This document shows positions 1 through 8,682 of a stretch of DNA of 64,000 bases, in pieces. The translations under genes were made by a program, and so were the position numbers. Each line of letters begins with the position of its first letter. Position 1 is the first letter of the stretch. This DNA is from Bog-532 sp963775825 (GTDB lineage: Bacteria; Actinomycetota; Actinomycetes; Streptosporangiales; Streptosporangiaceae), in NCBI GenBank assembly GCA_963775825.1, contig CAVZKY010000039.1, positions 1 through 64,000 of the forward strand. Reading direction: 5' to 3'. Under the pieces are notes generated by a model. That model saw only the letters and a program-made list of their open reading frames with translations, was not told the origin of the DNA and ran no database searches.

Positions 1-1
1 G

Positions 2-532
2 ATGGACCGGGCCACCGAGCTGGCCAGCGCGCATGTCACCGGTGTCCGTAGTGAAATCGAGCAGATCCGCGGACGGCTACGCGAGGAAACGGCGACCCAG
101 GTCGAACAGCTCCGCGAGCTGCTGGAGACGCGGCTCGACGGGATGGGCCGGGCGATCGCACTCCAGTTCACCGAGCGGGACGTCCGCGCGGAGCAGGCAG
201 CCGAGAGCGCCCCGCAGGCCCTCGGCTCGGCGCTGAGCGCCCAGAAGGAACTCGTCGCCCAGCAGAACGACGCCAACTCCGCCGCCACCGCGAAAGCCGA
301 GGCCAGCTTCACGAAACAAATCGACCAGATTGGCACGATCATCCAGACGATGGAGAAGGCTACGGATGCGCGGATCACCGAGCTGAAGGAACGTATCGAC
401 CGCGGGGAGGGCTCGACCGCGGGCGCGACAGGGTCCCGCTCCGAGCGCGCCCAGGTCACCGGCCAAATCCTCATGATGCTGTCCGTCCTCGCCGCCGTGA
501 TCGGACTGTTAATCCTGGCGTTCCGCCATTAG
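2..532 (+). CDS. Tail-anchored coiled-coil protein, function unknown
   Basis: I do not recognise a defined family. The protein is almost all charged helix rich in Glu, Gln, Ala and Arg, with a coiled-coil look over about residues 5-140. One hydrophobic helix follows at about 154-173 and the protein ends FRH. It should therefore be held in the membrane by its C-terminus with the coiled coil in the cytoplasm. The AQKELVAQQN and KQIDQIGTI segments recall coiled-coil proteins often found near actinophage lysis genes; that is an impression, not a match. The first codon lies at the window edge, so the gene may begin further upstream. Its stop overlaps the stop of the convergent next gene by four bases. 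Confidence 0.6.
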   Translation: MDRATELASAHVTGVRSEIEQIRGRLREETATQVEQLRELLETRLDGMGRAIALQFTERDVRAEQAAESAPQALGSALSAQKELVAQQNDANSAATAKAEASFTKQIDQIGTIIQTMEKATDARITELKERIDRGEGSTAGATGSRSERAQVTGQILMMLSVLAAVIGLLILAFRH

Positions 533-1173
533 ATTTGATGCGGGCTCAGCCACTCCGCGTAGGACCCCGAGTCATCCATGCCGGGTTCCACACCTGCGGG
601 CAGGGCCTGGGCGAACACGAGCGCGGCCGTGGCGTGGAGTTCGCTGCCCAGCAGATCGGCAGGGCCAGTCGCCTCGAAGCCCAGGGTCCACCAGTCCTGG
701 CCATGGGTGCGGACCTCGGTGAGTTCCACCGCGCACCGCGGCTCGCCGTCCGGCCCCGGGGCGCGTCCCTCGATCGGCCCGCTGGCCAGTGAGAACCGGC
801 TGATGCGCCGCCTCTTGCGTACCGGCTGCCAGCCGGCCGGGTCGCCGCTGTCCCGGCGGAGCGGGCTGACCGGAAAGGACCACTTCTGCCAGGCCTGGAT
901 GCGTCCGCGAGCGCGTCCCGGCATCTCGAGGTTTCCCGCGCTGCCGCGGTATACCTTCACCTCCAGTGCCCCGCCTCCGCGGACCTTCACCGATAGCCCG
1001 TGCAACTGCGGATCCAGCAGGTAGGTGTCCTGGCGTGACTGCGTCTCGGCCGGGAAGCGCCCGAACCATCGGGCAACCGCAGTCTCCAGCTGGCCCCGGA
1101 AGATCCAGCGCACCTCAAGGCTGCGGACTCCGTCGGTGACCGGACTCCCAGGTGGTTCAGCTGTCATCGTCAC
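529..1173 (-). CDS. Conserved hypothetical protein, possibly CYTH-like
   Basis: No function can be assigned with confidence. The 214-residue soluble protein has no signal peptide or membrane segment. Alternating strands such as LEVRWIFRG, DTYLLDPQLHGLSVKVRGG and ALEVKVYRG contain paired Arg/Lys/Glu residues. This recalls the CYTH/triphosphate-tunnel fold, where such residues line a barrel, and the later CAVELTEVRTHGQDWWTLGFEA segment would fit a second sheet. That fold assignment is inference. The gene converges on the coiled-coil gene and has no operon partner in view. Confidence 0.55.
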   Translation of the reverse strand: MTMTAEPPGSPVTDGVRSLEVRWIFRGQLETAVARWFGRFPAETQSRQDTYLLDPQLHGLSVKVRGGGALEVKVYRGSAGNLEMPGRARGRIQAWQKWSFPVSPLRRDSGDPAGWQPVRKRRRISRFSLASGPIEGRAPGPDGEPRCAVELTEVRTHGQDWWTLGFEATGPADLLGSELHATAALVFAQALPAGVEPGMDDSGSYAEWLSPHQI

Positions 1174-1248
1174 ACGCCCCTGCCCGGCCCTGCCGCAGTT
1201 TCGTGTACGGCCGGTGCCAGGCCCAGATTTTCAGGACTTGCCGAGCTC

Positions 1249-1416
1249 CTAGGGCTCAGTGAACAGGTCGCCTTGGGCGGCCCCGGCCCCGGACTTCCCG
1301 CCGCCGCGCCTGCGCAGGACAAACGCCATGCCCACGGCGAGCACGGCCCCGGCGATCGGCCCCGCGATGTACACCCGGTAGCCCGCGGCCAGCACATCCG
1401 CCGGTGTATCACTCAT
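1249..1416 (-). CDS. Small membrane protein resembling the last helix of an aquaporin
   Basis: This encodes about 55 residues starting MSDTPADVL. One hydrophobic helix (YIAGPIAGAVLAVGMAFVL) is followed by a basic RRRGGGK stretch and a short tail. The GPIAGAVLA segment looks like the final transmembrane helix of MIP-family channels, but the rest of such a channel is absent on either side. It may be a remnant or an independent small membrane protein. The start was chosen because AGGGAC precedes this ATG on the minus strand; a start eleven codons upstream is open but lacks a convincing ribosome site. Confidence 0.4.
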   Translation of the reverse strand: MSDTPADVLAAGYRVYIAGPIAGAVLAVGMAFVLRRRGGGKSGAGAAQGDLFTEP

Positions 1417-1593
1417 GACTGTCCCTACCTGATGCAGTTGCTGCGGCAATCAGTCGGCGCCCACTCTTGCCATCGATCGTCTCCCCGTACGATTCGCCCC
1501 GAATCACCCGCAAGGGGTGACCACTCAGCCTCACCTCCGGTGCGGCACCCTGATGCTTGCGCTCGCCGCCCTCTCACCTGCGCCGGAACCAGC

Positions 1594-1617
1594 GTCAAGC
1601 TAACTGTCAAGCTAACT
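1594..1617 (+). repeat. Tandem 12-bp direct repeat upstream of the sigma-like gene
   Basis: GTCAAGCTAACT occurs twice head to tail and is followed by a further GTC. It lies about 70 bases before the sigma-region-4-like gene in otherwise gene-free sequence, so it could be an operator or promoter element. Direct reading shows only the repeat; its role is inference. Confidence 0.5.
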
Positions 1618-1689
1618 GTCGCGTGACTGCTCACCATTAGAAACGAGGGCCGCCCGGCTCGCCGCTGGCCACCGCGGAAGGGACGCATC

Positions 1690-1932
1690 GTGGAACCAAG
1701 TGAAAGCTCACGTCCGGTGGCGGCCGCCCTGGCCTCGCTCCGGCGCGAGCACCGTCAGGTGATCGTCTGTACCTTCTACGAGCATCTGTCCGCTGACGAT
1801 GCCGCCGCCCGGCTCGGTATCTCAGTTCGCGACGTTAAGCGCCGCGCCTGCTCGGCGCTGGATGAGATCCGCCGGATGCTCGAAGAGCGCGGCGTGCAGG
1901 TCCCGTGTGGTCATCCTCACTGGGTGAGGTGA
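1690..1932 (+). CDS. Orphan sigma-70 region 4-like protein
   Basis: The 80-residue protein consists almost only of a sigma-70 region 4 helix-turn-helix. LRREHRQVIVCTFYEHLSA is the first helix pair and AARLGISVRDVKRRACSAL the recognition helix, as in ECF sigma factors, where this part contacts the -35 element. Region 2, needed for core binding and -10 melting, is missing, and the upstream 240 bases encode nothing like it. The GTG start is well supported by GGAAGGGA just upstream. It could act as a DNA-binding regulator, an accessory to another sigma factor, or be a relic. No anti-sigma gene is adjacent. Confidence 0.65.
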   Translation: MEPSESSRPVAAALASLRREHRQVIVCTFYEHLSADDAAARLGISVRDVKRRACSALDEIRRMLEERGVQVPCGHPHWVR

Positions 1933-1959
1933 TCCGGTCGGGGACGCCGGTTGCGCTGG

Positions 1960-2667
1960 TCAACCGGCATTGCGGTACGACAAGACGACGATGTTGATGC
2001 TCACCAGGAGCACCCAGACCGGGAAAACCAGCTCAAGCCAGGGAAGCGAGCTGCTCGCGAACAACAGCAGGAGCGCCGCCGCGTAGCCAACGATCGCCAC
2101 TATCCGGCTGTGGATCCGCAGCCGGAAGGCGATGGTCGATGCCGCGATCATGAAGACGGCGCCCATCCGCACGGCGTAGACGGAGGCAAGATTGAACGTC
2201 GTCGCCTGCCCCAGCTGCCAGGTATCGAGCGGAGGATTTCCATTGTGGAGCCCGGCCACCGCGAGGAGGGCTCCGAAGAGCGCCGCGAACACGAAGATCA
2301 TCGCGATGAACAGTACGCCGCTGCCGAGGAAGACGGTGGACAGGAACTTGTCCTCCGACTCGCCGATCCGGGCGCGGACCGCGCCCATGAACCAGAGGAA
2401 GAAGATCCCGCAAAACGGCACGAGGCCGAGCGCGAACTGGGTATCACGGCGGTCGCTGGCGTTTGTCAGCCACGCCGCGGCGGCGTGCGGGTCGGCCGGC
2501 GCGACCTTACGGAGCAGAACGACGATGACGCCGAACAGCACGGCAAACAGCACGCCGGCCAGGCCGGCGGCACGCGGTGTCTGAAGGGCCTTCGGAGTGA
2601 TGCCCGCTGTCGCCGGGCTGATGTCACCTGTCGCCGAGTTCGTCACTTCGTGCTCCCAGCCCATCAT
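1960..2667 (-). CDS. Integral membrane protein, function unknown
   Basis: About 235 residues with a polar N-terminus and then six or so hydrophobic helices. Examples are AGVLFAVLFGVIVVLL near the start, FFLWFMGAV, VLFIAMIFVFAALFGALLAV and two helices near the C-terminus. No catalytic motif or transporter signature is visible. It is transcribed away from the downstream transporter gene and stands alone. The assignment as a real gene rests on its length, membrane-protein pattern and lack of a better reading on the other strand. Confidence 0.7.
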   Translation of the reverse strand: MMGWEHEVTNSATGDISPATAGITPKALQTPRAAGLAGVLFAVLFGVIVVLLRKVAPADPHAAAAWLTNASDRRDTQFALGLVPFCGIFFLWFMGAVRARIGESEDKFLSTVFLGSGVLFIAMIFVFAALFGALLAVAGLHNGNPPLDTWQLGQATTFNLASVYAVRMGAVFMIAASTIAFRLRIHSRIVAIVGYAAALLLLFASSSLPWLELVFPVWVLLVSINIVVLSYRNAG

Positions 2668-2816
2668 TCATGCTGATCGGTGTCCGGCCAGCCGCCGCCG
2701 AACTGCGTTACGGATCTTGAGTTTAGTTGCGTGGGCATTTCCAACCTCGCGGCTAGAGCGCACACCGGCATGACTCCGCAGGAAAAGGGCGCCGGCGGAA
2801 CTGAGATGATGGCTGG

Positions 2817-3968
2817 GTGCAAAATGGTTTGCCACAGACCCGGCGTGAACGCCTCTGGCGCGCCGCGTCGCGCAGGGGAATTCCGCTGCCGGCCATCCTG
2901 ACCACAGTCGGGGTCGTGGTCGCCACCTACATGCTCGGTAAAGTGCTCTACCGTTTGCGCGACGTCCTCCTGATCATGGTCGTCGCCGGTTTCGTCGCCC
3001 TGCTCCTGAATCCGCTGGTCGTGGCCTTGCAGCGGTGGAAGATCCGGCGACGCGGGTTCGCCGTGACCATAGTGACGTTCTGGAGTGTGCTCGTTTTCAT
3101 CGGCCTGGCGGTGGCGTTCGGCTACCCCCTGGTCAACGGCATCAGCCACTTCGCCCACAAACTGCCGTCCTATGTGTCGCAGGCCGAGCATGGTACGGGG
3201 TGGATCGGGCACCTGGCGCGTAAATATCACGTCCAGACGTGGGTGGCGAAGAACACGCCCAAGCTGGTGAGTTTCGCGCAGGGCCTCTCAAAGCCGGCCT
3301 TGAGCCTCGGCAAGGGCGCCGCGACGCTGGTCATCACGCTCCTCACGATCTTCGTGCTCGTGCTGCTGCTGCTCCTGGAAGGGCCCAAGATGCGCGCTGG
3401 GCTGCTCGGGATGATGACACCAGCGCACGCGGACCGCTACTCGCGGATTGCCCGCGAGATCAACCGCTCCGTCACCGGCTACATGCTCGGTAACGTCACG
3501 ACCTCGGTCATCGCCGGGGTGGTCGTGTTTGTCACGCTCCTGCTCGTGGGGGTTCCGTACCCCTTCCTGTGGGCGCTGTGGGTCGCGCTGGTCGACTTCC
3601 TGCCCCTGATCGGCGGCGCGCTGGCTGGCATACCCACCGTGCTGTTCGCCCTGGGCCATTCACTGACGGCGGGCATCATCACGCTGGTGGTCTTCCTGGT
3701 CTACACCCAGGTAGAGAACCACGTGCTGAACCCTGTTGTGATGAGCCGCACAGCAAGGGTCAACCCGCTGCTGGTGCTGCTCTCGATCCTGATCGGAGCA
3801 TCCATCGGCAGCTGGATCGGCGGGATATTCGGCGGCTTCGTGGCCGCCCTGCTAGCCATCCCCACCGCCAGCGCGCTGCAGGTAGCGGCCCGCGAGATCT
3901 GGCAGGCCAGCGCCGCAGCGCCGGCCGAACCCGCGGCCTCTGATCAGGGGGCTGACGGCCATCCCTGA
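2817..3968 (+). CDS. AI-2E family (UPF0118) membrane transporter
   Basis: The 383-residue protein has the AI-2E/PerM layout. A pair of N-terminal helices (TTVGVVVATYMLGKVLY and VLLIMVVAGFVALLLNPLV) is followed by a soluble stretch of about 100 residues. A C-terminal membrane half contains PYPFLWALWVALVDFLPLIGG and the conserved VENHVLNPVVM. Family members export small solutes, quorum signals or Na+, but the substrate cannot be told from sequence. The GTG start lacks a strong ribosome site, so a nearby alternative is possible. The last 25 residues are Ala/Pro rich. Confidence 0.85.
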   Translation: MQNGLPQTRRERLWRAASRRGIPLPAILTTVGVVVATYMLGKVLYRLRDVLLIMVVAGFVALLLNPLVVALQRWKIRRRGFAVTIVTFWSVLVFIGLAVAFGYPLVNGISHFAHKLPSYVSQAEHGTGWIGHLARKYHVQTWVAKNTPKLVSFAQGLSKPALSLGKGAATLVITLLTIFVLVLLLLLEGPKMRAGLLGMMTPAHADRYSRIAREINRSVTGYMLGNVTTSVIAGVVVFVTLLLVGVPYPFLWALWVALVDFLPLIGGALAGIPTVLFALGHSLTAGIITLVVFLVYTQVENHVLNPVVMSRTARVNPLLVLLSILIGASIGSWIGGIFGGFVAALLAIPTASALQVAAREIWQASAAAPAEPAASDQGADGHP

Positions 3969-4130
3969 CGGCAACGGGTCCGTTATCGGGTCAGGCACCC
4001 AGCGGCCTTGACCAGGCAGCCCAGGAGCAACCAATGACCATCAGGCAAGCACCGCAGCCTGGGACGACCCTGTTAGTGAGCCGGTCAGCCGCCGGCAATT
4101 CGCGGCGTGACCAGCCTCTATGGTGGCGGC

Positions 4131-4898
4131 ATGGCCTCTTGGTGGCACCGTGACGTGATCGCGGCGGCCAAGCTGCCCCTGATGCTGTGCTTTCTGGCTT
4201 TTGTCGTCACGTTTGTGGTGACCCGGACGATCACGCGCATGATCCGCGACGGCCGTGGCCCATTCCGGAACCAGGTGACGGCAGGCGGGACCCACATTCA
4301 TCACTCTGTCCCCGGCATCATCCTGCTGATCATCGGGGCCTTCACGGCAGTCGGCGGCCCGGGCTCGCTCGGCTGGCGCTCGTTCGCCGCGGTGGCGGTC
4401 GGTATCGGGACGTCGCTCGTCCTGGATGAGTTCGCGCTGATCCTGCATTTGCAGGACGTCTACTGGAGCGGCGAGGGACAGCTTTCGGTCGAGGCGGTGA
4501 GCCTGACGGCCGCCTGCCTCGGGCTGGCCCTCGTCGGGTTCAGCCCCTTCGGCGTGAGAGACGTCGACGGCATCGAGCTGTCACTGCGCCTGACCGCAAC
4601 CGGGATTCTCATCGCCGACGGCGTGCTCGCGTTCGTCTGCGTACTTAAAGGCAAGTACCGGACGGCATTGTTCGGGCTCTTCCTGCCACCCGTCGGTTTG
4701 ATCGGCGCTCTCCGCCTTGCGCGCCCGGCATCGATCTGGGCCCGACATCGCTACCGCGGCAAGCGGATGGAACGCGCGACACGCCGCGCCGCCGACTTCG
4801 ACCGGCGCTGGGCCCCCCTGCAGACCGGCTGGGAAGACTTCCTCGGCGGGAAGCCGTCCCAGCCCAACCCGCCGGCCACCGAAGACGTCCACCGGTGA
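4131..4898 (+). CDS. Conserved actinobacterial integral membrane protein
   Basis: This is a protein of about 255 residues with an N-terminal helix (LPLMLCFLAFVVTFVVT), a conserved TRTITRM basic motif, and then GGTHIHHSVPGIILLI. That His-rich HIHH motif precedes the second membrane segment and recalls membrane proteins found widely in actinomycetes whose function is not known to me. Three further hydrophobic helices and a basic cytoplasmic tail follow. The ATG beginning MASWWHRD was preferred because WWHRDVIAAAKLP looks like the natural N-terminus; a GTG eight codons upstream is also open. Confidence 0.7.
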   Translation: MASWWHRDVIAAAKLPLMLCFLAFVVTFVVTRTITRMIRDGRGPFRNQVTAGGTHIHHSVPGIILLIIGAFTAVGGPGSLGWRSFAAVAVGIGTSLVLDEFALILHLQDVYWSGEGQLSVEAVSLTAACLGLALVGFSPFGVRDVDGIELSLRLTATGILIADGVLAFVCVLKGKYRTALFGLFLPPVGLIGALRLARPASIWARHRYRGKRMERATRRAADFDRRWAPLQTGWEDFLGGKPSQPNPPATEDVHR

Positions 4899-4937
4899 AC
4901 CCGGCCAGGATGTCACACTGGCTGGCGTGCTGCCGGC

Positions 4938-6290
4938 CTAGGCTGCCGCGGCATCAGGGGTGAATGCCGGATCGGGAAGCTGCTCCTGGGGTCGCTGCCA
5001 CACACGCCGGCCCCATGGCATGGCCGCAATCATCAACGCGATCACCCCCAGGCTCACGACCATCATGAGCTTGTTGGCGAACTGCCAGTTAGCCGACGTG
5101 AGCATGTTCATCGGCAGGTAGAAGATGGCGGCGTAAGTGCCAATGACGATCTGCAGCGGCAGCGACAGTTGTGTCGGGTAAGCGGTTCGCGTGGGAGTCT
5201 GCCAGAGCAGGTACTGCGTGCCGAAGGCCGGGGTAAGTGCCAGCAGCGCCGTGGTGGTGGCGGTCGCGATGTCGAGTGGATGGGCGCGACGCCACCACCA
5301 CACCGCGAGCAGCGCACCGAGGACGGCAATTTTCGTGCCGGTCGAGCCGACATTGATCCAGAGCGGATCCTGGGTGGTCGGCAGCCTGGTCGGATGGACG
5401 CCGACCCACACCCCGGACCAGCCCCAGGTGCCGATCGGCGGGTGGTAGTTCGTCATGATCTTGAGCAGCGTGGGGAGCTTGCTGACGGGAGTACCCACGG
5501 TAAGCGGCTGCGTGACGAACAGCAGCCCGACAGTGCCGGCCACAGCACCCGTGAATTGCCAGCGGCGGCGGGCTGACGGCAGCGCGAGGAACAGCGCCGG
5601 CCCGAACAGCACCGGCCAGGTCTTGGTCCCGATGGCCAGGCCGAGCAGGAGGCCACTGACGGCGGCGGACCGGCCGGAGATCTGCCTGCCGCGGCGCAGC
5701 ACGACAGCGAACGCGGCCAGCGAGAACAGGATGCACGCGGGCTCGACCTGGCCATGTACGGCGCTTATCAAAATAGGCAGCGGGTTGCACGCGTACTGGA
5801 ACCGTCGCAGCGCTGCTGGCTGGCCCACGGCGTCGGCCACCTTACCGACCATGACGACCACGCCGACGTCACACGCGATGGCCGGGAGCCGGCCGGTGAT
5901 CAGCCAGGACACGCCAAAATGGATATGCGCCCAGTACGCCCCCGCGAGCACGAAATCATAGACCGGCAGGTAACTCCAGCGGACAGTCGGCGTAGCCAAG
6001 ATCGGGTCATGGTGGTGCAGGGTGTGGTAACCGACGTTCTGGAAGTCGTACGCCATGTCCCATGGCCTCGTGTGGTACGTAAGGGCCAGTATCACCAGCC
6101 GCAGGACGAGGGCCGTGTAGATCGCGAATGCCAGCGAGGGCCGCCAGTTGCGCCGCTGAGCGAGCACCATTAGTACGGTTCCCACGGCCAGCAGCAGCAG
6201 AGCTGCTACACATTCATCCAGGCTGAGATAGTGCTGGGTCAACTGCCCACCCCGGAAAGCACCATGGCCGACACGCCTCGCCGCCACCAC
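4938..6290 (-). CDS. GT87-like membrane glycosyltransferase
   Basis: A polytopic protein of about 450 residues with roughly ten hydrophobic helices. An early acidic WDMAYDFQNVGYH loop follows the first helices, as in polyprenyl-phosphate-sugar-dependent (GT-C fold) transferases, where an aspartate in the first outer loop is catalytic. The later ISAVHGQVEPACIL and GTKTWPVLFGPALFL segments resemble the GT87 alpha-mannosyltransferase group. It probably adds a sugar from a lipid carrier on the outer face of the membrane. It lies downstream of, and in the same direction as, the heptose operon about 280 bases away, so a role in the same surface glycan is plausible but unproven. Confidence 0.7.
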   Translation of the reverse strand: MVAARRVGHGAFRGGQLTQHYLSLDECVAALLLLAVGTVLMVLAQRRNWRPSLAFAIYTALVLRLVILALTYHTRPWDMAYDFQNVGYHTLHHHDPILATPTVRWSYLPVYDFVLAGAYWAHIHFGVSWLITGRLPAIACDVGVVVMVGKVADAVGQPAALRRFQYACNPLPILISAVHGQVEPACILFSLAAFAVVLRRGRQISGRSAAVSGLLLGLAIGTKTWPVLFGPALFLALPSARRRWQFTGAVAGTVGLLFVTQPLTVGTPVSKLPTLLKIMTNYHPPIGTWGWSGVWVGVHPTRLPTTQDPLWINVGSTGTKIAVLGALLAVWWWRRAHPLDIATATTTALLALTPAFGTQYLLWQTPTRTAYPTQLSLPLQIVIGTYAAIFYLPMNMLTSANWQFANKLMMVVSLGVIALMIAAMPWGRRVWQRPQEQLPDPAFTPDAAAA

Positions 6291-6570
6291 ACGCCGGACG
6301 TGCGCTCCGCGGAGACGAGCGGGAAATGGCTCGCCTGACAGCGGCGGGCGGGCGCAAGGGGCGCGATCTCAGCCACGATGTATCTCCCTGTCCCCCGGAC
6401 GGCTCGCGGCATTCTTCGGATGAATTTATGAAGGAATATTGTCGCACGAGCTGCGGGCGGCCGCCGGCAAATTGAGGGCCTCACTGCGAACCTTGCCTTT
6501 CCTGCGCGACATTCCATGATTCTCTTAGCTGTGGCGCTGGACGGCCCGGCCGGTGAGCGCTATCAGCGGG

Positions 6571-7880
6571 CTACGGTGCCGGATTAGCCGAATACGGCGG
6601 CCCGGGCCGGGCCACTGGGCCGATCGTGGCGGGGGAGGCCCACCGTCGCAGCGCAGTGGCGAGCAGCACGGCGTACGTGCAGGCGGCAGCGACGGCACCC
6701 AGCAGGAAGCCCGTCGTCGCCTTGTCGACCGCGCTGCCCGGCAGCAGGGCGCCGACGACCATGGCGGCCAGCCCGATCAGCCATCCGGCTGTGGTCCACG
6801 CGTGCATGCCCCGCCCGAGCAAGGCTTGCGCGAGGATCGTTGCGACCAGGAAGAGGCCGACCGAGACCCCCATGGCCGTGAAGACGACCGCGCCCACCCC
6901 ATCCCGGAAGCCGAATAGGAGCCGGATCAGTACCGGGCCTACGGCCGCGGCCAGCGCCGTGCTGACGACCGTCAGCAGCAGACAGGTCATAAGCACCCGC
7001 CGCGTCAGCGCGATGAAGTCCGCCTTCTGGTCCACCGCCGAGTGCGCGGCCATGGCGGGCAGGAAGCTCGGCTGAACGGCGGTGAAAAGAAACACGGGTA
7101 CGCGCACGACCACGAGCGCGGCCAGAAACGCCCCGGCTTGCGCCCGCTCGGCGGGCGTGCTGACCAGCTGAATGATCACCGGCCCCGCGTTGACCAGAAG
7201 CTGCGCGGCGAGCGAGCTGATCAGCAGCAGCCCGAGGGCCGACAACAGCGGGCCACCCCGGGACGATGGACACCTTCTCCCCGGGGCGATGAGCCGCCCG
7301 TCCGGCCAGTGACGCGGCGAGCGCGACCCACGGTGCCGCGCCGAAGAGCCAGCCGACCGCGGTGAGGCTGTGCTCGCCCATGATCACCAGCCACAGCATG
7401 CCCGCCAGACGGTAGCCGCCTTCGACGCCTAGCTGCAGTCCGTAGCGCCCGAGTTCCCGGCTGCCCGCGAAGACACCGCGCGACACGAAGCACAACGCGT
7501 AGCCCGGCAGCGCTACGCAGAGCGCGCCCAGCAGTTCCCAGCTGCCGCCGAGCAGTCGCAGCGACACCGGGCGGGCCGCGAGGGCGAGAAGGCAGAGCGC
7601 GATCGCGCCCACCATGCTGATCAGGACCGCGCGCGGGACGAGACCGGGATCGAAGGTCGCCGAGCCCCGCTCGTGACCACGACGGCGCGCGATCTCCTGT
7701 TCGACGGGCAGGAACAGGCCGGTCGCGAAGCTGCTGACCAGGACGTAGAGGACTGATATGCCGGCGAACGCGGCCGGCGCCGAGCAGGCGGCCGGCGAGA
7801 ATCAGCGTGATGTAAGAGGTACCGGCCAGGACACCGAGTCCGGCCACGAGAGGCAGCGAGCGCCGTATTGCGTCTGGCAA
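6571..7880 (-). pseudogene. Polysaccharide flippase (Wzx/MATE-like), two frameshifts
   Basis: Three overlapping reading frames together give a polytopic flippase of about 435 residues. The N-terminus (SLPLVAGLGVLAGTSYITL) begins at a TTG preceded by GGAGGGAGGCGGAG. The frame must change near 7780, after GRLLGAG, to reach FAGISVLYVLVSSFATGLFL. It must change again near 7250, after VSIVPG, to reach LLSALGLLLISSLAAQLLVNAG. Each change corresponds to one extra base in a G/C-rich run. Once corrected, about a dozen helices and the length fit O-antigen/teichoic-acid type exporters. It ends the heptose operon and would move the lipid-linked glycan across the membrane. Sequence error and real inactivation cannot be separated here. 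Confidence 0.75.
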
Positions 7881-7944
7881 AACTCCGCCTCCCTCCTGAT
7901 CGGCTGGTTTCTTCTCCCGGCCAGCCCAGCTGACCTTCGTCAGC

Positions 7945-8673
7945 CTAGTTGCGGCTACCAGCCCCGCGCCGGGCCGTGAACAGGGCTTCGAGCTCGTCGC
8001 GTCCGGCCGCAGAACCAATTTCATAGAACCGCTGGCTAACCTCAAACCCCGCCAGCAAGCCATCGCCGGCCAGCGCGCTGCAGACCGGGGCGAGGTCGGC
8101 CGGGACGCCGGGCGGCACTCGTTTCCCGATGACTGCCCGGCGGAACGCCAGCAGTCCGTAGTCAATCCAGCGCATTTCGGCCGGAAGCGGGGTCAATCCC
8201 TTGGCGTAACGGGCCACGCGTGTGCCTTCGAGTACCACGTTGCTGCCGTCCCAGCGGCCATCGTTCCGGAAGACCGTCATCAGCGCGGGCGCGTGATGCT
8301 CACGTGCCGCCCGTAGCACCTCCGCTGGATCGACTTGCAGCCACGAATCGCCGTAGAGGACGAGGAAGTCCTCTTCGAGCGCCCGCTCGTCATAAGCGAG
8401 CCGAAGCGCACCAGCGGTCCCCCGGAGATCATCACCCTCGTCAACGTAGTGAACCGAAAGCCCCCAGGTGGCGCCGTCGCCAACGTGATCGCGGATCAGC
8501 TGGCCCAGATGCCCGACACAGTAGACGACCGAGTCAATCCCGGATCGCGCCAGCCACGACAGCTGCCATGTCGCAAACGGTGTCCCAGCGATGGGCAGCA
8601 GAGTCTTCGGGACGGTCCTGGTCTCGGGCCACATGCGGGTCCCCAGGCCACCGGCCAGGATCACGCATTGCAT
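7945..8673 (-). CDS. hddC: Nucleotidyltransferase, GDP-heptose-forming (HddC type)
   Basis: The 242-residue protein starts with the nucleotidyltransferase signature ILAGGLGTRMWPETRTVPKT, which binds NTP phosphates, followed by LLPIAGTPF. It has the DEGDDLRGTAGALRLA sugar-binding region and VLYGDSW, the metal-binding aspartate strand. This is the sugar-1-phosphate nucleotidyltransferase fold. In a neighbourhood with HddA-, GmhA- and GmhB-like genes the likely reaction is GTP plus D-glycero-D-manno-heptose 1-phosphate to GDP-heptose. Other hexose-1-phosphate substrates cannot be excluded from sequence. Ten bases separate it from the kinase gene upstream. Confidence 0.8.
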   Translation of the reverse strand: MQCVILAGGLGTRMWPETRTVPKTLLPIAGTPFATWQLSWLARSGIDSVVYCVGHLGQLIRDHVGDGATWGLSVHYVDEGDDLRGTAGALRLAYDERALEEDFLVLYGDSWLQVDPAEVLRAAREHHAPALMTVFRNDGRWDGSNVVLEGTRVARYAKGLTPLPAEMRWIDYGLLAFRRAVIGKRVPPGVPADLAPVCSALAGDGLLAGFEVSQRFYEIGSAAGRDELEALFTARRGAGSRN

Positions 8674-8682
8674 CGGTGCGCC

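Noticed and set aside
1..2667. A prophage remnant suggested by the coiled-coil protein and small genes.
   Set aside because: No integrase, terminase, capsid or lysis gene is visible; the resemblance of one coiled-coil protein is not enough.
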